This document shows positions 18,200 to 27,643 of a DNA stretch of 64,000 nt, piece by piece. Below the pieces are notes generated by a model that did not search any database, was not told the DNA's origin, and saw only the letters and a program-made list of their open reading frames with translations. A program made the position numbers and the translations under genes. The stretch comes from Paenibacillus sp. UNC451MF (lineage in GTDB: Bacteria > Bacillota > Bacilli > Paenibacillales > NBRC-103111): NCBI RefSeq assembly GCF_000686845.1, contig NZ_KK366024.1, positions 213,261 to 277,260 of the forward strand, read 5' to 3'. Every line of letters starts with the position of its first letter. The first letter of the stretch is position 1.

Positions 18200-18441
18200 A
18201 TTTTTCTATACTTGATGTTTTAATGAAGATTAATCTTTCAAGTGAGGCTATGATGACAATTACTTCAAGAAGTCTATAAAAAAGCTGCTGCCTGCTTGCT
18301 AAGTAATATGGAATCAGTAACGATACGGAAAAGAAAAATTGATTATAACCAATTTATCAACTAAGCTTGCGTTGACAGCTAATATGGTGGCGTGCTAACG
18401 TTCTTATGTACCCTAATAATCCCATATTTAAAAGGAGAGGC
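18200..18441 (+). promoter_or_regulatory. Promoter region of the bmr-like operon
   Basis: This gene-free stretch contains a perfect -35 box TTGACA at 18372-18377; the best -10 candidate is TAACGT at 18396-18401 (18-nt spacer), which is weak. The leader ORF ribosome site (AAAGGAGAGG) ends the region. Nothing else is recognised. Confidence 0.4.
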
Positions 18442-18540
18442 ATGAAGATGTTGATCATTGCATTTCGAAACCCGTTCCCAATGGCTACGGTTAATAATTG
18501 CATATTGAACCATGAGGCCTCTCTAGATTCTGGAAAATAA
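18442..18540 (+). CDS. Putative leader peptide, BmrB-like, 32 aa
   Basis: ATG 18442 follows an excellent AAAGGAGAGG site. The peptide begins MKMLIIAFRNPFP and ends at 18540. It is followed by a stem (AGCGCA/TGCGCT), then a strong terminator hairpin, then the ABC exporter genes. This is the arrangement of B. subtilis bmrB-bmrC-bmrD, where ribosome stalling on the bmrB leader by translation inhibitors prevents termination and turns on the exporter. The role here is inferred from order and structure, not from peptide sequence. Confidence 0.6.
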   Translation: MKMLIIAFRNPFPMATVNNCILNHEASLDSGK

Positions 18541-18628
18541 AGAAGAGTGCGGGTAATACCGCGTTTGCTCTAGCTATATTTAGCGCAGGCCATTCTTCCT
18601 TGGTGCGTGCGCTTGCTTCGGCTTCAAA

Positions 18629-18664
18629 AAGCACATTGCCCACGGGTAGTGTGCTTATTTATTT
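18629..18664 (+). terminator. Attenuator hairpin before the ABC exporter genes
   Basis: AAGCACATTGCC pairs with GGTAGTGTGCTT (12 bp with two G-T pairs, 4-5 nt loop), followed by ATTTATTTGG. Just upstream, AGCGCA and TGCGCT (about 18581 and 18607) can form a competing stem. Read-through is needed to reach the first ABC gene, 52 nt later. Confidence 0.65.
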
Positions 18665-18715
18665 GGTTTGGGGCATAAAAATGGGGTGTTGGTATGGAGA
18701 GGAGAGAAAGAACCC

Positions 18716-20479
18716 ATGTTATCGATAATGACTAAATTGGGATGGTTTTTTCGACAAGAATGGAGAAGGTATTCCATTGCCGTCGTACTGCTGATTGTTG
18801 CAGGAATCTTGGAAATATTCCCTCCGATGCTGGTAGGGCGTTCCATCGATGCCATTGGCCTTGGGCATATGACTTGGGAATATATTGTTACTACGCTGCT
18901 TTGGCTCGCAGTTATCACAGTTGCGGCGTATATTATTTCGTATATCTGGGGCTATAAGCTATTCGGAGGAGCATTTGTAGTTGAGAAGCTCATGAGGGGC
19001 CGGTTAATGCGGCATTTTCTCAAAATGACTCCGTCTTTTTACGAGAACAATCGTACGGGTGATTTAATGGCCCGAGCCACAAATGACCTTCAAGCATTAG
19101 CTCAAACAGCTGGGTTTGGGATTTTGACTTTACTGGATTCTACTCTGTGGATGGCTACTCTGCTTGTTACGATGACGGTGTTTGTTTCCTGGAAACTGAC
19201 GCTTGCTGCGGTGATCCCGCTGCCGATAATGGCAATTCTGGTCAGCTTCTACGGCGGTTGGATTCATAAAAGATATATGGCTGCACAGGACGCGTTCGGG
19301 GATATGAATGAAGGGGTTCTGGAGACGATATCTGGCATTCGTGTCATCCGGGCTTACACACAGGAACGTGCGGTTGAAAAGCAGTTTGCTGATGTTACGC
19401 AGGATGTACTGGAGAAAAACCTGGCTGTGGTTCGTGTTGACTCCCTGTTCGAGCCTACTATTAAAATCCTGGTAGGTATCAGCTATATGATCGGCATCGG
19501 CTATGGAGCCTATCTTGTATTTCACAATGAACTGACGATAGGGTCTCTTGTCGCCTTCAATGTTTACTTGGGTATGATGATTTGGCCGATGTTTGCCATA
19601 GGGGAATTAATAAACATCATGCAGCGAGGGAATGCATCATTGGATCGGGTTACTGAGACTTTGAATTATGCTGAGGATGTGCCTGAACCGACTAATCCTG
19701 TCATGCCAGAGCATCCTGGAAGCATCGAGTTTCGTAACGTGACATTCCGTTATCCATCTTCTTCGTTCGATAATTTAAGTGACGTATCGTTTACGCTTAA
19801 GTCAGGAGAAACCTTAGGTATTGTAGGACGTACGGGAAGCGGTAAATCCACTTTAATAAGACAGCTGCTGAGAGAATATCCGACGGGGGATGGCAATGTG
19901 TTTGTTGCCGGTGTTCCTCTCGAACGTATTGGGATGGATCGCTTGAAATCATGGTTAGGCTATGTGCCCCAGGAATCTTTCCTGTTCTCTCAAACTATTC
20001 GCGCCAATATGTACTTTGGTAATGAGCATGCTACAGAACAAGAGCTTAAGTCCGCGATGGCTGTCTCGGCTTTTTCCAAGGATTTGAATTTTCTTCCTGA
20101 GGGAATGGACACTCTCGTCGGTGAGAAGGGTGTTGCGCTCTCTGGCGGGCAAAAGCAGCGTGTATCAATGGCCCGGGCGCTCATTGCAGATCCGCAAATT
20201 TTGATCCTCGATGATGCAATGTCTGCTGTCGATGCCCGTACCGAAGCAGAGATTATTGGCAATATTCATAAAGAAAGATCGGGCAAAACAACTATTATAG
20301 CCACTCATCGTCTATCAGCTGTGCAGCATGCCAATCTGATTCTTGTTATGGATAACGGACGTATAGTCGAACAGGGAAGGCATGAGGAGCTGCTCAGTAA
20401 GGGCGGATGGTATAAAGAACAATATGACCGCCAACAGATGGAAGCGCAGCGTGTGGAAGGAGATGAGGAAATCGGATGA
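18716..20479 (+). CDS. bmrC: ABC multidrug exporter subunit, BmrC/YheI-like
   Basis: ATG 18716 is chosen (AGAGGAGAG about 9 nt upstream), giving 587 aa, close to B. subtilis BmrC; the frame opens at a TTG at 18668 without a ribosome site. Six TM helices (about residues 15-300) precede a nucleotide-binding domain with Walker A GRTGSGKS, signature LSGGQ and Walker B ILILDDAMSAVD. Asp replaces the catalytic Glu, as expected for the degenerate site of a heterodimeric exporter; the H-loop is ATHRLS. The gene overlaps bmrD-like by 4 nt (ATGA). The pair should expel hydrophobic drugs. Confidence 0.9.
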   Translation: MLSIMTKLGWFFRQEWRRYSIAVVLLIVAGILEIFPPMLVGRSIDAIGLGHMTWEYIVTTLLWLAVITVAAYIISYIWGYKLFGGAFVVEKLMRGRLMRHFLKMTPSFYENNRTGDLMARATNDLQALAQTAGFGILTLLDSTLWMATLLVTMTVFVSWKLTLAAVIPLPIMAILVSFYGGWIHKRYMAAQDAFGDMNEGVLETISGIRVIRAYTQERAVEKQFADVTQDVLEKNLAVVRVDSLFEPTIKILVGISYMIGIGYGAYLVFHNELTIGSLVAFNVYLGMMIWPMFAIGELINIMQRGNASLDRVTETLNYAEDVPEPTNPVMPEHPGSIEFRNVTFRYPSSSFDNLSDVSFTLKSGETLGIVGRTGSGKSTLIRQLLREYPTGDGNVFVAGVPLERIGMDRLKSWLGYVPQESFLFSQTIRANMYFGNEHATEQELKSAMAVSAFSKDLNFLPEGMDTLVGEKGVALSGGQKQRVSMARALIADPQILILDDAMSAVDARTEAEIIGNIHKERSGKTTIIATHRLSAVQHANLILVMDNGRIVEQGRHEELLSKGGWYKEQYDRQQMEAQRVEGDEEIG

Positions 20480-22560
20480 GCGATGCGAACGAAACGTTAG
20501 ATTATGATATTGACCGAGAACTAGGCTCGGGAACCAAGACCAAAACCGTCAAGCGACTGATCCATTACGCAGTCCAATTTAAGCTGCAGCTGGTGCTTGC
20601 TTTGCTCATGCTTAGTGTTGCCGTAGGAACGGATTTGGCTGGACCATTGATCGCCAAAAGGATCATCGATCTTCACATTTCAGGCATCGAAAAGCCTTGG
20701 TTTGAGACTCAAAACAAAAATGATTATGCTGTCTCCTTTGAAGGGAAGCAGTATAAACGAGACGATCACTTTGAACAAGGCGAAACGCGCGGTAATGAAG
20801 TGAGAGTGCTCCAAATTGATCGTGAATATTATTTCATTGCGGAGCCGATAGCCTTCGATGGCGAACGTAAAGTAACGGATAACACGATTCAAATTACCAA
20901 AGGATCTGAGAGCAAGAGTTACTCAGGGGAGCAGCTCGATCGGCAGCAGCTCTACAGTTTCTTTCGTCCAGAGATGGCAGGCATGCTGAAGCTTTGCTGG
21001 TACTATATGGGCTTGACACTCATATCGGCTATTTTTACTTATGGGCAGCGTTATTTTCTTCAGAGTTCGGCTAACCGGATTATTCGTCGGATGAGAACGG
21101 ATGTGTTTGCGCAACTAAATCGACTGCCAATCCGTTATTTTGATAATTTACCAGCTGGCAAGGTCGTATCCAGAGTTACGAATGATACTGAATCGATACG
21201 AGATTTGTACGTGAATGTGCTGGCGAATTTTACGACAGGCTTTATTCATATGCTCGGCATCTATATCGCGCTGTTTATTCTGGATGTACGGTTAGCAGCG
21301 ATCTGTCTGTTCGTCGTTCCCGCACTCATAGTTTGGATTATAGTGTACGGAAGAATGGCAAAAAAGTTTAATCGGATTATTCGTTCTACTGTCAGCGAAA
21401 TCAACGGTATTATTAATGAATCTATTCAAGGAATGACAATTATTAAAGCTTTTCGTAAGGAGAAGCGGGTCGAAGCTAATTTTGAGGAAGTCAATAATAA
21501 GCTGTTTCATGTGCAGAACAAGCTGCTGAGCCTAAACTCCTGGACGGGGTACAATCTAGTGGCTGTTATCCGAAATGTGGCGCTTGTTGCTCTGATTTGG
21601 TATTTTGGTGGTGCTTCATTAAATGGGGCATCAGGAGCTGTAACATTGGGTGTACTTTACGCCTTCGTCGATTATTTAAATCGGCTGTTTCAGCCAATGG
21701 TAAACATCGTGAATCAACTGCCGAATTTGGAGCGAGCGCTCGTGTCAGCCGAACGAGTCTTTGCACTGGTCGATGAGGAAGGGGAAGATGTCTCCGAACA
21801 GAAGGAGAAGCGTTATCAGGGTCATGTTCGATTCGATCAAGTATGGTTTTCCTATAAGAACGGGGAACCGGTACTGAAAGGAATTACCTTTGAAGCAAAG
21901 CCAGGCCAGACTGTTGCGCTTGTTGGCCACACCGGATCGGGAAAAAGCTCGATATTGAATCTGCTGTTCCGATTTTACGATCCTGAAGCGGGAAGTATTA
22001 CGATTGATGGTAAAGAGACCCGGCAGATGCCGCGGCAAACGATGCGACAGCATATGGGCATTGTGCTTCAGGATCCGTTCCTCTTTTCAGGGACCATCGC
22101 TACGAACGTATCCTTAAATGATCCCTCCATTACACGAGAGCGGATTCATAAGGTTTTAACTGATGTCGGAGCAGAATCTCTTCTGGAGCAGCTGCCTCAA
22201 GGGATAGATGAACCGGTAATTGAAAAAGGCAGCACGCTTTCTGCGGGACAGAGGCAGCTGATCTCCTTTGCACGGGCATTGGCCTTTGATCCGGCTATTC
22301 TAATTCTTGATGAGGCAACATCCAATATCGATACGGAAACGGAAACAGTAATTCAGCAAGCGCTCGATGTGGTGAAGCAAGGAAGAACCACTTTTGTTAT
22401 CGCCCACCGGTTATCTACAGTGAAGAATGCGGATTTGATCCTAGTACTTGATCGTGGCGAAATCGTAGAACGGGGAGATCACCATGCTTTAATGAATCTT
22501 GGGGGCAAATACAGGCAAATGTATGAGCTTCAGCAGGGAAAGCTTGTCCCGAGCCAATAA
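20476..22560 (+). CDS. bmrD: ABC multidrug exporter subunit, BmrD/YheH-like
   Basis: The 694-aa half-transporter has a large hydrophilic insert between TM1 and TM2 (about residues 70-165), which is the extracellular domain characteristic of BmrD. The nucleotide-binding domain has Walker A GHTGSGKSS, a variant signature LSAGQ, Walker B ILILDEATSNID with the true catalytic Glu, and H-loop AHRLS. With BmrC it makes one complete ATP site and one degenerate one. Translation is coupled by the ATGA overlap, and the terminator comes 14 nt after the stop. Expression is probably controlled by the upstream attenuator. Confidence 0.9.
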   Translation: MSDANETLDYDIDRELGSGTKTKTVKRLIHYAVQFKLQLVLALLMLSVAVGTDLAGPLIAKRIIDLHISGIEKPWFETQNKNDYAVSFEGKQYKRDDHFEQGETRGNEVRVLQIDREYYFIAEPIAFDGERKVTDNTIQITKGSESKSYSGEQLDRQQLYSFFRPEMAGMLKLCWYYMGLTLISAIFTYGQRYFLQSSANRIIRRMRTDVFAQLNRLPIRYFDNLPAGKVVSRVTNDTESIRDLYVNVLANFTTGFIHMLGIYIALFILDVRLAAICLFVVPALIVWIIVYGRMAKKFNRIIRSTVSEINGIINESIQGMTIIKAFRKEKRVEANFEEVNNKLFHVQNKLLSLNSWTGYNLVAVIRNVALVALIWYFGGASLNGASGAVTLGVLYAFVDYLNRLFQPMVNIVNQLPNLERALVSAERVFALVDEEGEDVSEQKEKRYQGHVRFDQVWFSYKNGEPVLKGITFEAKPGQTVALVGHTGSGKSSILNLLFRFYDPEAGSITIDGKETRQMPRQTMRQHMGIVLQDPFLFSGTIATNVSLNDPSITRERIHKVLTDVGAESLLEQLPQGIDEPVIEKGSTLSAGQRQLISFARALAFDPAILILDEATSNIDTETETVIQQALDVVKQGRTTFVIAHRLSTVKNADLILVLDRGEIVERGDHHALMNLGGKYRQMYELQQGKLVPSQ

Positions 22561-22573
22561 TGTAAATAAATAA

Positions 22574-22606
22574 GGGATGCGGGAGTAACTCCTGTATCCT
22601 TTTTGT
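22574..22606 (+). terminator. Terminator of the bmr-like operon
   Basis: GGATGCGGGAG-TAA-CTCCTGTATCC followed by TTTTT. Confidence 0.9.
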
Positions 22607-22641
22607 TTTGCAGTTTGCGTTTAGGCATACATTCCTTTTTT

Positions 22642-22650
22642 TGGTATAAT
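22642..22650 (+). promoter_or_regulatory. Extended -10 promoter of the helicase gene
   Basis: TGGTATAAT (extended -10) with no clear -35; the start codon is 42 nt downstream. Confidence 0.5.
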
Positions 22651-22691
22651 AATCGATAATTAATGGATTTGTAGAAAAGGAGTTTTTTGCT

Positions 22692-25600
22692 ATGGAAAGC
22701 CAAATGCAAGAGGGGGGCTTTCATCCGCTTGTTACACAATGGTTTGATGAGCAATACGGAAGTCCTACCGATGTGCAGATTCGTTCATGGAAGGCGATCC
22801 AATCGGGGATGCACACCTTAATTGCGGCACCGACCGGTTCAGGCAAGACATTGGCAGCACTGCTACCCTGCGTAAGCCATATTCTTCAAGAAAAAGAGGG
22901 GAACACCGATGCTGCTTCTATTCGGCAGGTGAGGCTTCTATATATCACGCCGTTGAAGGCGCTCAACAATGATATCCACCACCATGTTATAGGCTATATC
23001 GCACAGCTTAAGGAAAAAGCAGAAGAGCAGAACTGGAGCTGGAAAGGTCTGTCTGTTGGTGTCCGAACGGGAGATACTACACAAAGCTCGAGAGCCGCAA
23101 TGGTTCGTAACCCGCCGGATGTACTTGTGACTACACCGGAATCGTTGTACTTGCTGCTCACTTCTCCCAAGGGGAGGATGATGCTCAAGGGCGTTCAGTG
23201 GTGCATTGTGGATGAAATTCATGATTTGGCAGGAGATAGAAGAGGACTGCACTTATCCGTTACACTTGAAAGATTAACAGAGTGGATCGGTCAATCGCCA
23301 CAGCGAATAGGTGTCTCTGCTACACAGAAGCCGATTGAGCTTGTTGCGAGATTTCTAGGCGGCTGGGAATTGTCTACACCGACAGGGGAAAAGAAGATCA
23401 TGGAAACGGCCCAAGAGGATGCTTCCATGGTCAGTGCTGAAACAGGAGAATCCTACAACCTAAGGCCGGTAGAAATTATCGAAAGCCGAATGGATAAGAA
23501 ATTCACGCTTCGCGTTACCCTGCCTCACAAAACAATGATCACTAAAGATAAGCAGGAGACCATATGGAAGCCTTTGATAGAGCACATTGTCAAACTCATC
23601 GAAGATAGCCGATCAGCGCTTATTTTTGTCAATAATCGAAGATTATGTGAAAGGCTTACCCTAAGATTAAATGATCATATGGGCTACGAAATGGCGCGCT
23701 CGCACCATGGCAGCATCTCCAAAGAACAACGGCTCGAAGTGGAACGAGCATTGAAGGAGGGGGAGCTTCGCTGTCTTGTTGCAACCTCCTCATTGGAGCT
23801 AGGGATTGATGTAGGTCATATAGATCTGGTTCTGCAGATTGATTCACCCAAGAGCGCCGCTGCAGGAATCCAGCGGATAGGTCGTGCTGGCCACTCCGTC
23901 GGTGACGAAAGTCGAGGTATTATCCTTGCACGTACTCGTGGACAGCTCCCTGAGTGCGCGGTGCTTGCCCAAAGTATTGTGAATCGGCAGATTGAAGATA
24001 TCCATATTCCACGCTATGCGCTGGATGTACTATGCCAGCAGATCGCAGCCATGGTAGCAGCAGATGAATGGGAACTCGAACGACTATATCATATATTCCA
24101 ACGCAGCTATGGCTATCACGGGTTTACTAAGGAACGGTTCCGGTCCATACTTCAAGTTCTGTCCGGATTTTATCCTTTTGTTCGTCCTCTTATCGATTGG
24201 GATCGGGAGAGCAATCGATTGACCCGCCGAAGCTCCACCGCAATGTCAGCGATCATGGGGGCCGGTACCATACCACAAGGTAGCGATTACCCCGTCCATC
24301 ATGCCGAGAGTCGCATTCATTTGGGAGAGTTAGACGAGCAGTATATTTTTGAAAGCCGAGTCGGAGATGTATTTCAGCTAGGAACAAGCTCATGGAGAAT
24401 ACAATCTATTCGGAACGACCGAGTCTATGTGGTTGAAGAGACGGGAAACAAACTAAGTGAGATTCCTTTCTGGCGTGGTGAAGGGCAAGGAAGATCCATT
24501 GCTTTTTCTGCAGAAATCGGACATTTTCTGGAGCAGCTTGACATTCGTATAGACAGAGAAAATAAGCTTCAGACGTTAGATTGGCTGATGGACAGTTATT
24601 ATTTGGACGCATCGGCCGCTGAAGAGCTTCTTATGCTGCTGCATTCGCAAAAAGCAGTATCCGTACTTCCGACGCATCGTAGAATTGTGATCGAACAATT
24701 TCAGGATGAGTACAAGCAGCATCGGCTTATCATTCATAGCTGGTTTGGGCGCAAATTTAATCGCACCTGGCAATTGGCAATTCAAGCCCATGCTGAGCGC
24801 AGCATTCCTTATAGGATATATGCGAGTGCAAAAGATAATGGTATCGAGTTCGTTATATCGGATGGGGGCAGCGGAGAAGCGCTTAGACTGCTTCCGTTAA
24901 TCCGTGAGGTCACCTCGAATCGTTTGGAAACTCTGCTGCAGCAGGCGATACCAGCCTCGCCGCAATTTGGCATAGCTTTCCGCAGGCTTGCTGAGACTTC
25001 CTTACTGTTGTCACGAAGCTTTAACCGGATGCCCTCATGGCAAAAAAGACTGCGTAGTGAGGAGCTTCTTCGGGAATCGCTGCCCTATGCAGAGACGTTT
25101 CCTTTCATAGAAGAAGCGATTCGAATATGTTTGCATGAGGATTTGGATGTGGGTCATGTTCGCGAAGTGTTAGAGCAAATCGAGTCGGGACAGGTGGAAG
25201 TCATTGAGAGACAGTCGGCATTCCCATCCCCGTTTACAGCATTATTCTTATCGGATGCTCTCAATACACAAATTTACGAATCCGATGCGATAAGTAGAGA
25301 TTTACAGGCAAACTTGGCTGGTATGGACCGTGCACTGGCAGGGCAATGGTTCTCCAATGCTTCGAGTCACATGGCAGAGTCTATGAATATGTCGGAACAT
25401 GATGATAAGAGGCACACCGAGAATAATAAGGATGAAGAAAAACCTAGATTGTATGAGTCGGGTGAACTGCTTAGCCTGTTAAAGCATCGTGGGGAAATGA
25501 CGGAAACTGAACTATTGGATTGGCTGGATAAGGATAGGCTGGAAGACCTGCTACATAGGTTATACCAGGAAAAAAAGATAGTACAAATACAATTGGACAG

Positions 25601-27128
25601 TACATCTTCACAGTTATATTGGATTTGCGCTGATGAAGCAGATACTTATTCTCAATTGGGAAAGGATTGGCTTGCTGACAGGTTTATTGCAACTCGTTAT
25701 GTGAATCAAAGAATAAGGATAACATCTCAAGAAATACAGGCGCGATACGGGTTGAAAGAGCAGCGAATTAATGAACTTGTTCACTCATGGGAATCAGAAA
25801 ATCGTATTGAGTTGTCGCAAACAGATCAGGCAGCTACTGACCGAGTTTTGCTGAACCGCCAATTAGATGCACGGCATAACCGTCAACAAGCTGTTGAACT
25901 TAGGAAGGCCACAGAATCTATCCATGCTATAAACTATTGCATCAAGATGATGTCTCTTCAACACGTACTCCCTCACACTCGGCTGAACGGGGAAGTGGGC
26001 TTGAGGCAGGTCATAGAAAAGCTCCAAGGATTGTATTTTCCATTATCTCAATGGGAGTCGTCTATCTTACCGCTTCGGCTAAATGATTATAAGAAAGAAA
26101 TGCTCGACCGGCTCTGCTCTTCCGGTGAAGTCATATGGTTAGGACAAAAGCAAGACGGTGAAAAGGAAGGGCGCATTGCGTTTTTCCTAGCTGAATCCAA
26201 AGAACTTTATTATCCGATGCTTGAAAAGGAAGAGAAGATTGACTTGAACTTTGAAAAAGAACTTCTCCAACTTCTGCAGCGCAAAGGAGCAAGCTTCCTC
26301 ACGGCTCTTAGCCGTGAAACCGGGCATATCCCATCCGAATTGACGGTTGAATTGCTAAATTTATCCTGGAAAGGATTGGTTTCAAACGATCAGTTTGCTC
26401 CCTTACGATTAAATGGTGGCACGACCTCCAAGACGGCCAAAGGCAAAGGCTTTCAATCAGGTCTAGGCAGATGGTATCCCGTAAGTTCGCTAAAAGACGA
26501 AGAAGGCTGTGACCAACAGATATGTGTTCTGGCATGGATTAAGCATTTGTTGAATGGGTACGGATTGTTGACCAAGGACATTGCAGATCTTCATCTCCCA
26601 TGGGAGTGGAGCGATGTCTATGCTGCTCTGAAACAGCTTGAAACCTGGGGGATGCTGACTCGCGGACTATGGGTTGAAAATATTCATACATTGCAATTTG
26701 CAGGCAAGGATCAGATTGAGAGTCTTCGCAGCCGTGAATGGGCAGGAGATACTAGTCCTATCGTACTACCTTCAACGGATCCAGCTAATCCTTTTGGACT
26801 TACTGTCCATTGGCCTGAGAAGGAAGGGATGAGCTTCACCCGAAAAAAAGGGAATGATCTCGTCATACAAGGAGGCCGTTGGCTGCTGTGGATTGAAAAC
26901 AACGGTAAACGCATGTGCCCCATGGAAAAGGTATCAGACGATGAGCTGTATCATTTAATCCGGTCAGCTGCCGAAGGTTATTTGAGGCTGCCTAAAACTC
27001 GAAAATTAATTATAGAAAAGTGGAACGGGCTTCCTGTTTTACAAACGGAGGTCGCAGAAGTACTGTACACGCTGGGAGCCGAAAAAGACCGCGAGTCTCT
27101 TGTTATATGGCCAAGCGCATTAAGGTGA
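22692..27128 (+). CDS. lhr: Lhr-type superfamily 2 helicase (long form)
   Basis: AAGGAG precedes the ATG. The 1478-aa protein has a DExH helicase core (residues about 10-440): Walker A APTGSGKT, motif Ia TPLKALNND, Walker B/DExH as VDEIHDLAG, motif III GVSATQ, motif V SSLELGIDVGHIDLVLQ and motif VI QRIGRAGHS. A winged helix and the Lhr core domain follow (to about 860), and the long C-terminal region (about 900-1478) matches the large Lhr proteins such as E. coli Lhr (1538 aa). Lhr proteins unwind RNA:DNA hybrids and are linked to DNA repair. Monocistronic. Confidence 0.9.
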   Translation: MESQMQEGGFHPLVTQWFDEQYGSPTDVQIRSWKAIQSGMHTLIAAPTGSGKTLAALLPCVSHILQEKEGNTDAASIRQVRLLYITPLKALNNDIHHHVIGYIAQLKEKAEEQNWSWKGLSVGVRTGDTTQSSRAAMVRNPPDVLVTTPESLYLLLTSPKGRMMLKGVQWCIVDEIHDLAGDRRGLHLSVTLERLTEWIGQSPQRIGVSATQKPIELVARFLGGWELSTPTGEKKIMETAQEDASMVSAETGESYNLRPVEIIESRMDKKFTLRVTLPHKTMITKDKQETIWKPLIEHIVKLIEDSRSALIFVNNRRLCERLTLRLNDHMGYEMARSHHGSISKEQRLEVERALKEGELRCLVATSSLELGIDVGHIDLVLQIDSPKSAAAGIQRIGRAGHSVGDESRGIILARTRGQLPECAVLAQSIVNRQIEDIHIPRYALDVLCQQIAAMVAADEWELERLYHIFQRSYGYHGFTKERFRSILQVLSGFYPFVRPLIDWDRESNRLTRRSSTAMSAIMGAGTIPQGSDYPVHHAESRIHLGELDEQYIFESRVGDVFQLGTSSWRIQSIRNDRVYVVEETGNKLSEIPFWRGEGQGRSIAFSAEIGHFLEQLDIRIDRENKLQTLDWLMDSYYLDASAAEELLMLLHSQKAVSVLPTHRRIVIEQFQDEYKQHRLIIHSWFGRKFNRTWQLAIQAHAERSIPYRIYASAKDNGIEFVISDGGSGEALRLLPLIREVTSNRLETLLQQAIPASPQFGIAFRRLAETSLLLSRSFNRMPSWQKRLRSEELLRESLPYAETFPFIEEAIRICLHEDLDVGHVREVLEQIESGQVEVIERQSAFPSPFTALFLSDALNTQIYESDAISRDLQANLAGMDRALAGQWFSNASSHMAESMNMSEHDDKRHTENNKDEEKPRLYESGELLSLLKHRGEMTETELLDWLDKDRLEDLLHRLYQEKKIVQIQLDSTSSQLYWICADEADTYSQLGKDWLADRFIATRYVNQRIRITSQEIQARYGLKEQRINELVHSWESENRIELSQTDQAATDRVLLNRQLDARHNRQQAVELRKATESIHAINYCIKMMSLQHVLPHTRLNGEVGLRQVIEKLQGLYFPLSQWESSILPLRLNDYKKEMLDRLCSSGEVIWLGQKQDGEKEGRIAFFLAESKELYYPMLEKEEKIDLNFEKELLQLLQRKGASFLTALSRETGHIPSELTVELLNLSWKGLVSNDQFAPLRLNGGTTSKTAKGKGFQSGLGRWYPVSSLKDEEGCDQQICVLAWIKHLLNGYGLLTKDIADLHLPWEWSDVYAALKQLETWGMLTRGLWVENIHTLQFAGKDQIESLRSREWAGDTSPIVLPSTDPANPFGLTVHWPEKEGMSFTRKKGNDLVIQGGRWLLWIENNGKRMCPMEKVSDDELYHLIRSAAEGYLRLPKTRKLIIEKWNGLPVLQTEVAEVLYTLGAEKDRESLVIWPSALR

Positions 27129-27135
27129 GAGACTA

Positions 27136-27161
27136 GAGCATCTGCTTTCAAAGAGATGCTC
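27136..27161 (+). terminator. Probable terminator of the lhr gene
   Basis: GAGCATCT/AGATGCTC hairpin followed by TTCGTCATTTG; the T-run is weak. Confidence 0.6.
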
Positions 27162-27210
27162 TTCGTCATTTGTATGGATAATTACGGCTGTGGTGTTATG
27201 AAACGATTTT

Positions 27211-27240
27211 GTTGACAATTAACTCAACATGGGTAATACT
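27211..27240 (+). promoter_or_regulatory. Promoter and operator of the XRE gene
   Basis: The inverted repeat GTTGA-CAATTAAC-TCAAC (27211-27228) covers the -35 box TTGACA (27212-27217); the -10 box is TAATAC (27234-27239, 16-nt spacer). The same GTTGA-N8-TCAAC repeat occurs before the PolC-like gene at 28314. A repressor bound here would block polymerase. Confidence 0.7.
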
Positions 27241-27266
27241 GGTAATAAAAAAGGGGTTACATCAGC

Positions 27267-27614
27267 ATGAGTGAATTCGGCGAACGTTTAAGACAGCTCC
27301 GTAAACAAAATAAAATAACTCAAAGGCAGCTTGCCGAGAGGGTCGGCATCGATTTTACTTATATCAGCAAGATTGAGAGCGGAACGATGGACCCGCCTGC
27401 AGAAGACAAAATCATCAAGATGGCACAGATCTTGCATGTTGAATCAGAGGAGCTTATATTATCGGCAAAAAAAGTACCTACAAGCTTTCAAAAGGTGATT
27501 ACAGAAAATAAGGATGTACCTGTGTTTCTTAGAAAAGCATCCGAGCTTTCTCCAGAACAATGGAGGAAAATTAAAGGCATTATTGGAGAAGAGGAAGGAG
27601 GAGAGGAAAGCTGA
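27267..27614 (+). CDS. XRE/Cro-CI-type repressor of an ImmR/DdrO-like pair
   Basis: The 115-aa protein has an N-terminal helix-turn-helix (residues 5-60: LRQLRKQNKITQRQLAERVG, then TYISKIESGTMDPP) and a C-terminal segment VPVFLRKASELSPEQWRKI that is typical of XRE proteins paired with ImmA/IrrE peptidases. In ICEBs1 (ImmR/ImmA) and Deinococcus (DdrO/IrrE) the peptidase cleaves the repressor. The gene directly precedes such a peptidase gene (30 nt) and has a palindromic operator over its own -35 box, which implies autoregulation. Confidence 0.9.
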   Translation: MSEFGERLRQLRKQNKITQRQLAERVGIDFTYISKIESGTMDPPAEDKIIKMAQILHVESEELILSAKKVPTSFQKVITENKDVPVFLRKASELSPEQWRKIKGIIGEEEGGEES

Positions 27615-27643
27615 ATTCCACAAGGTTTATTTCATTAGAGCAA

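Noticed and set aside
19130-19525. 131-aa minus-strand frame inside the BmrC-like gene
   Set aside because: Antisense shadow of a well-supported ABC transporter gene.
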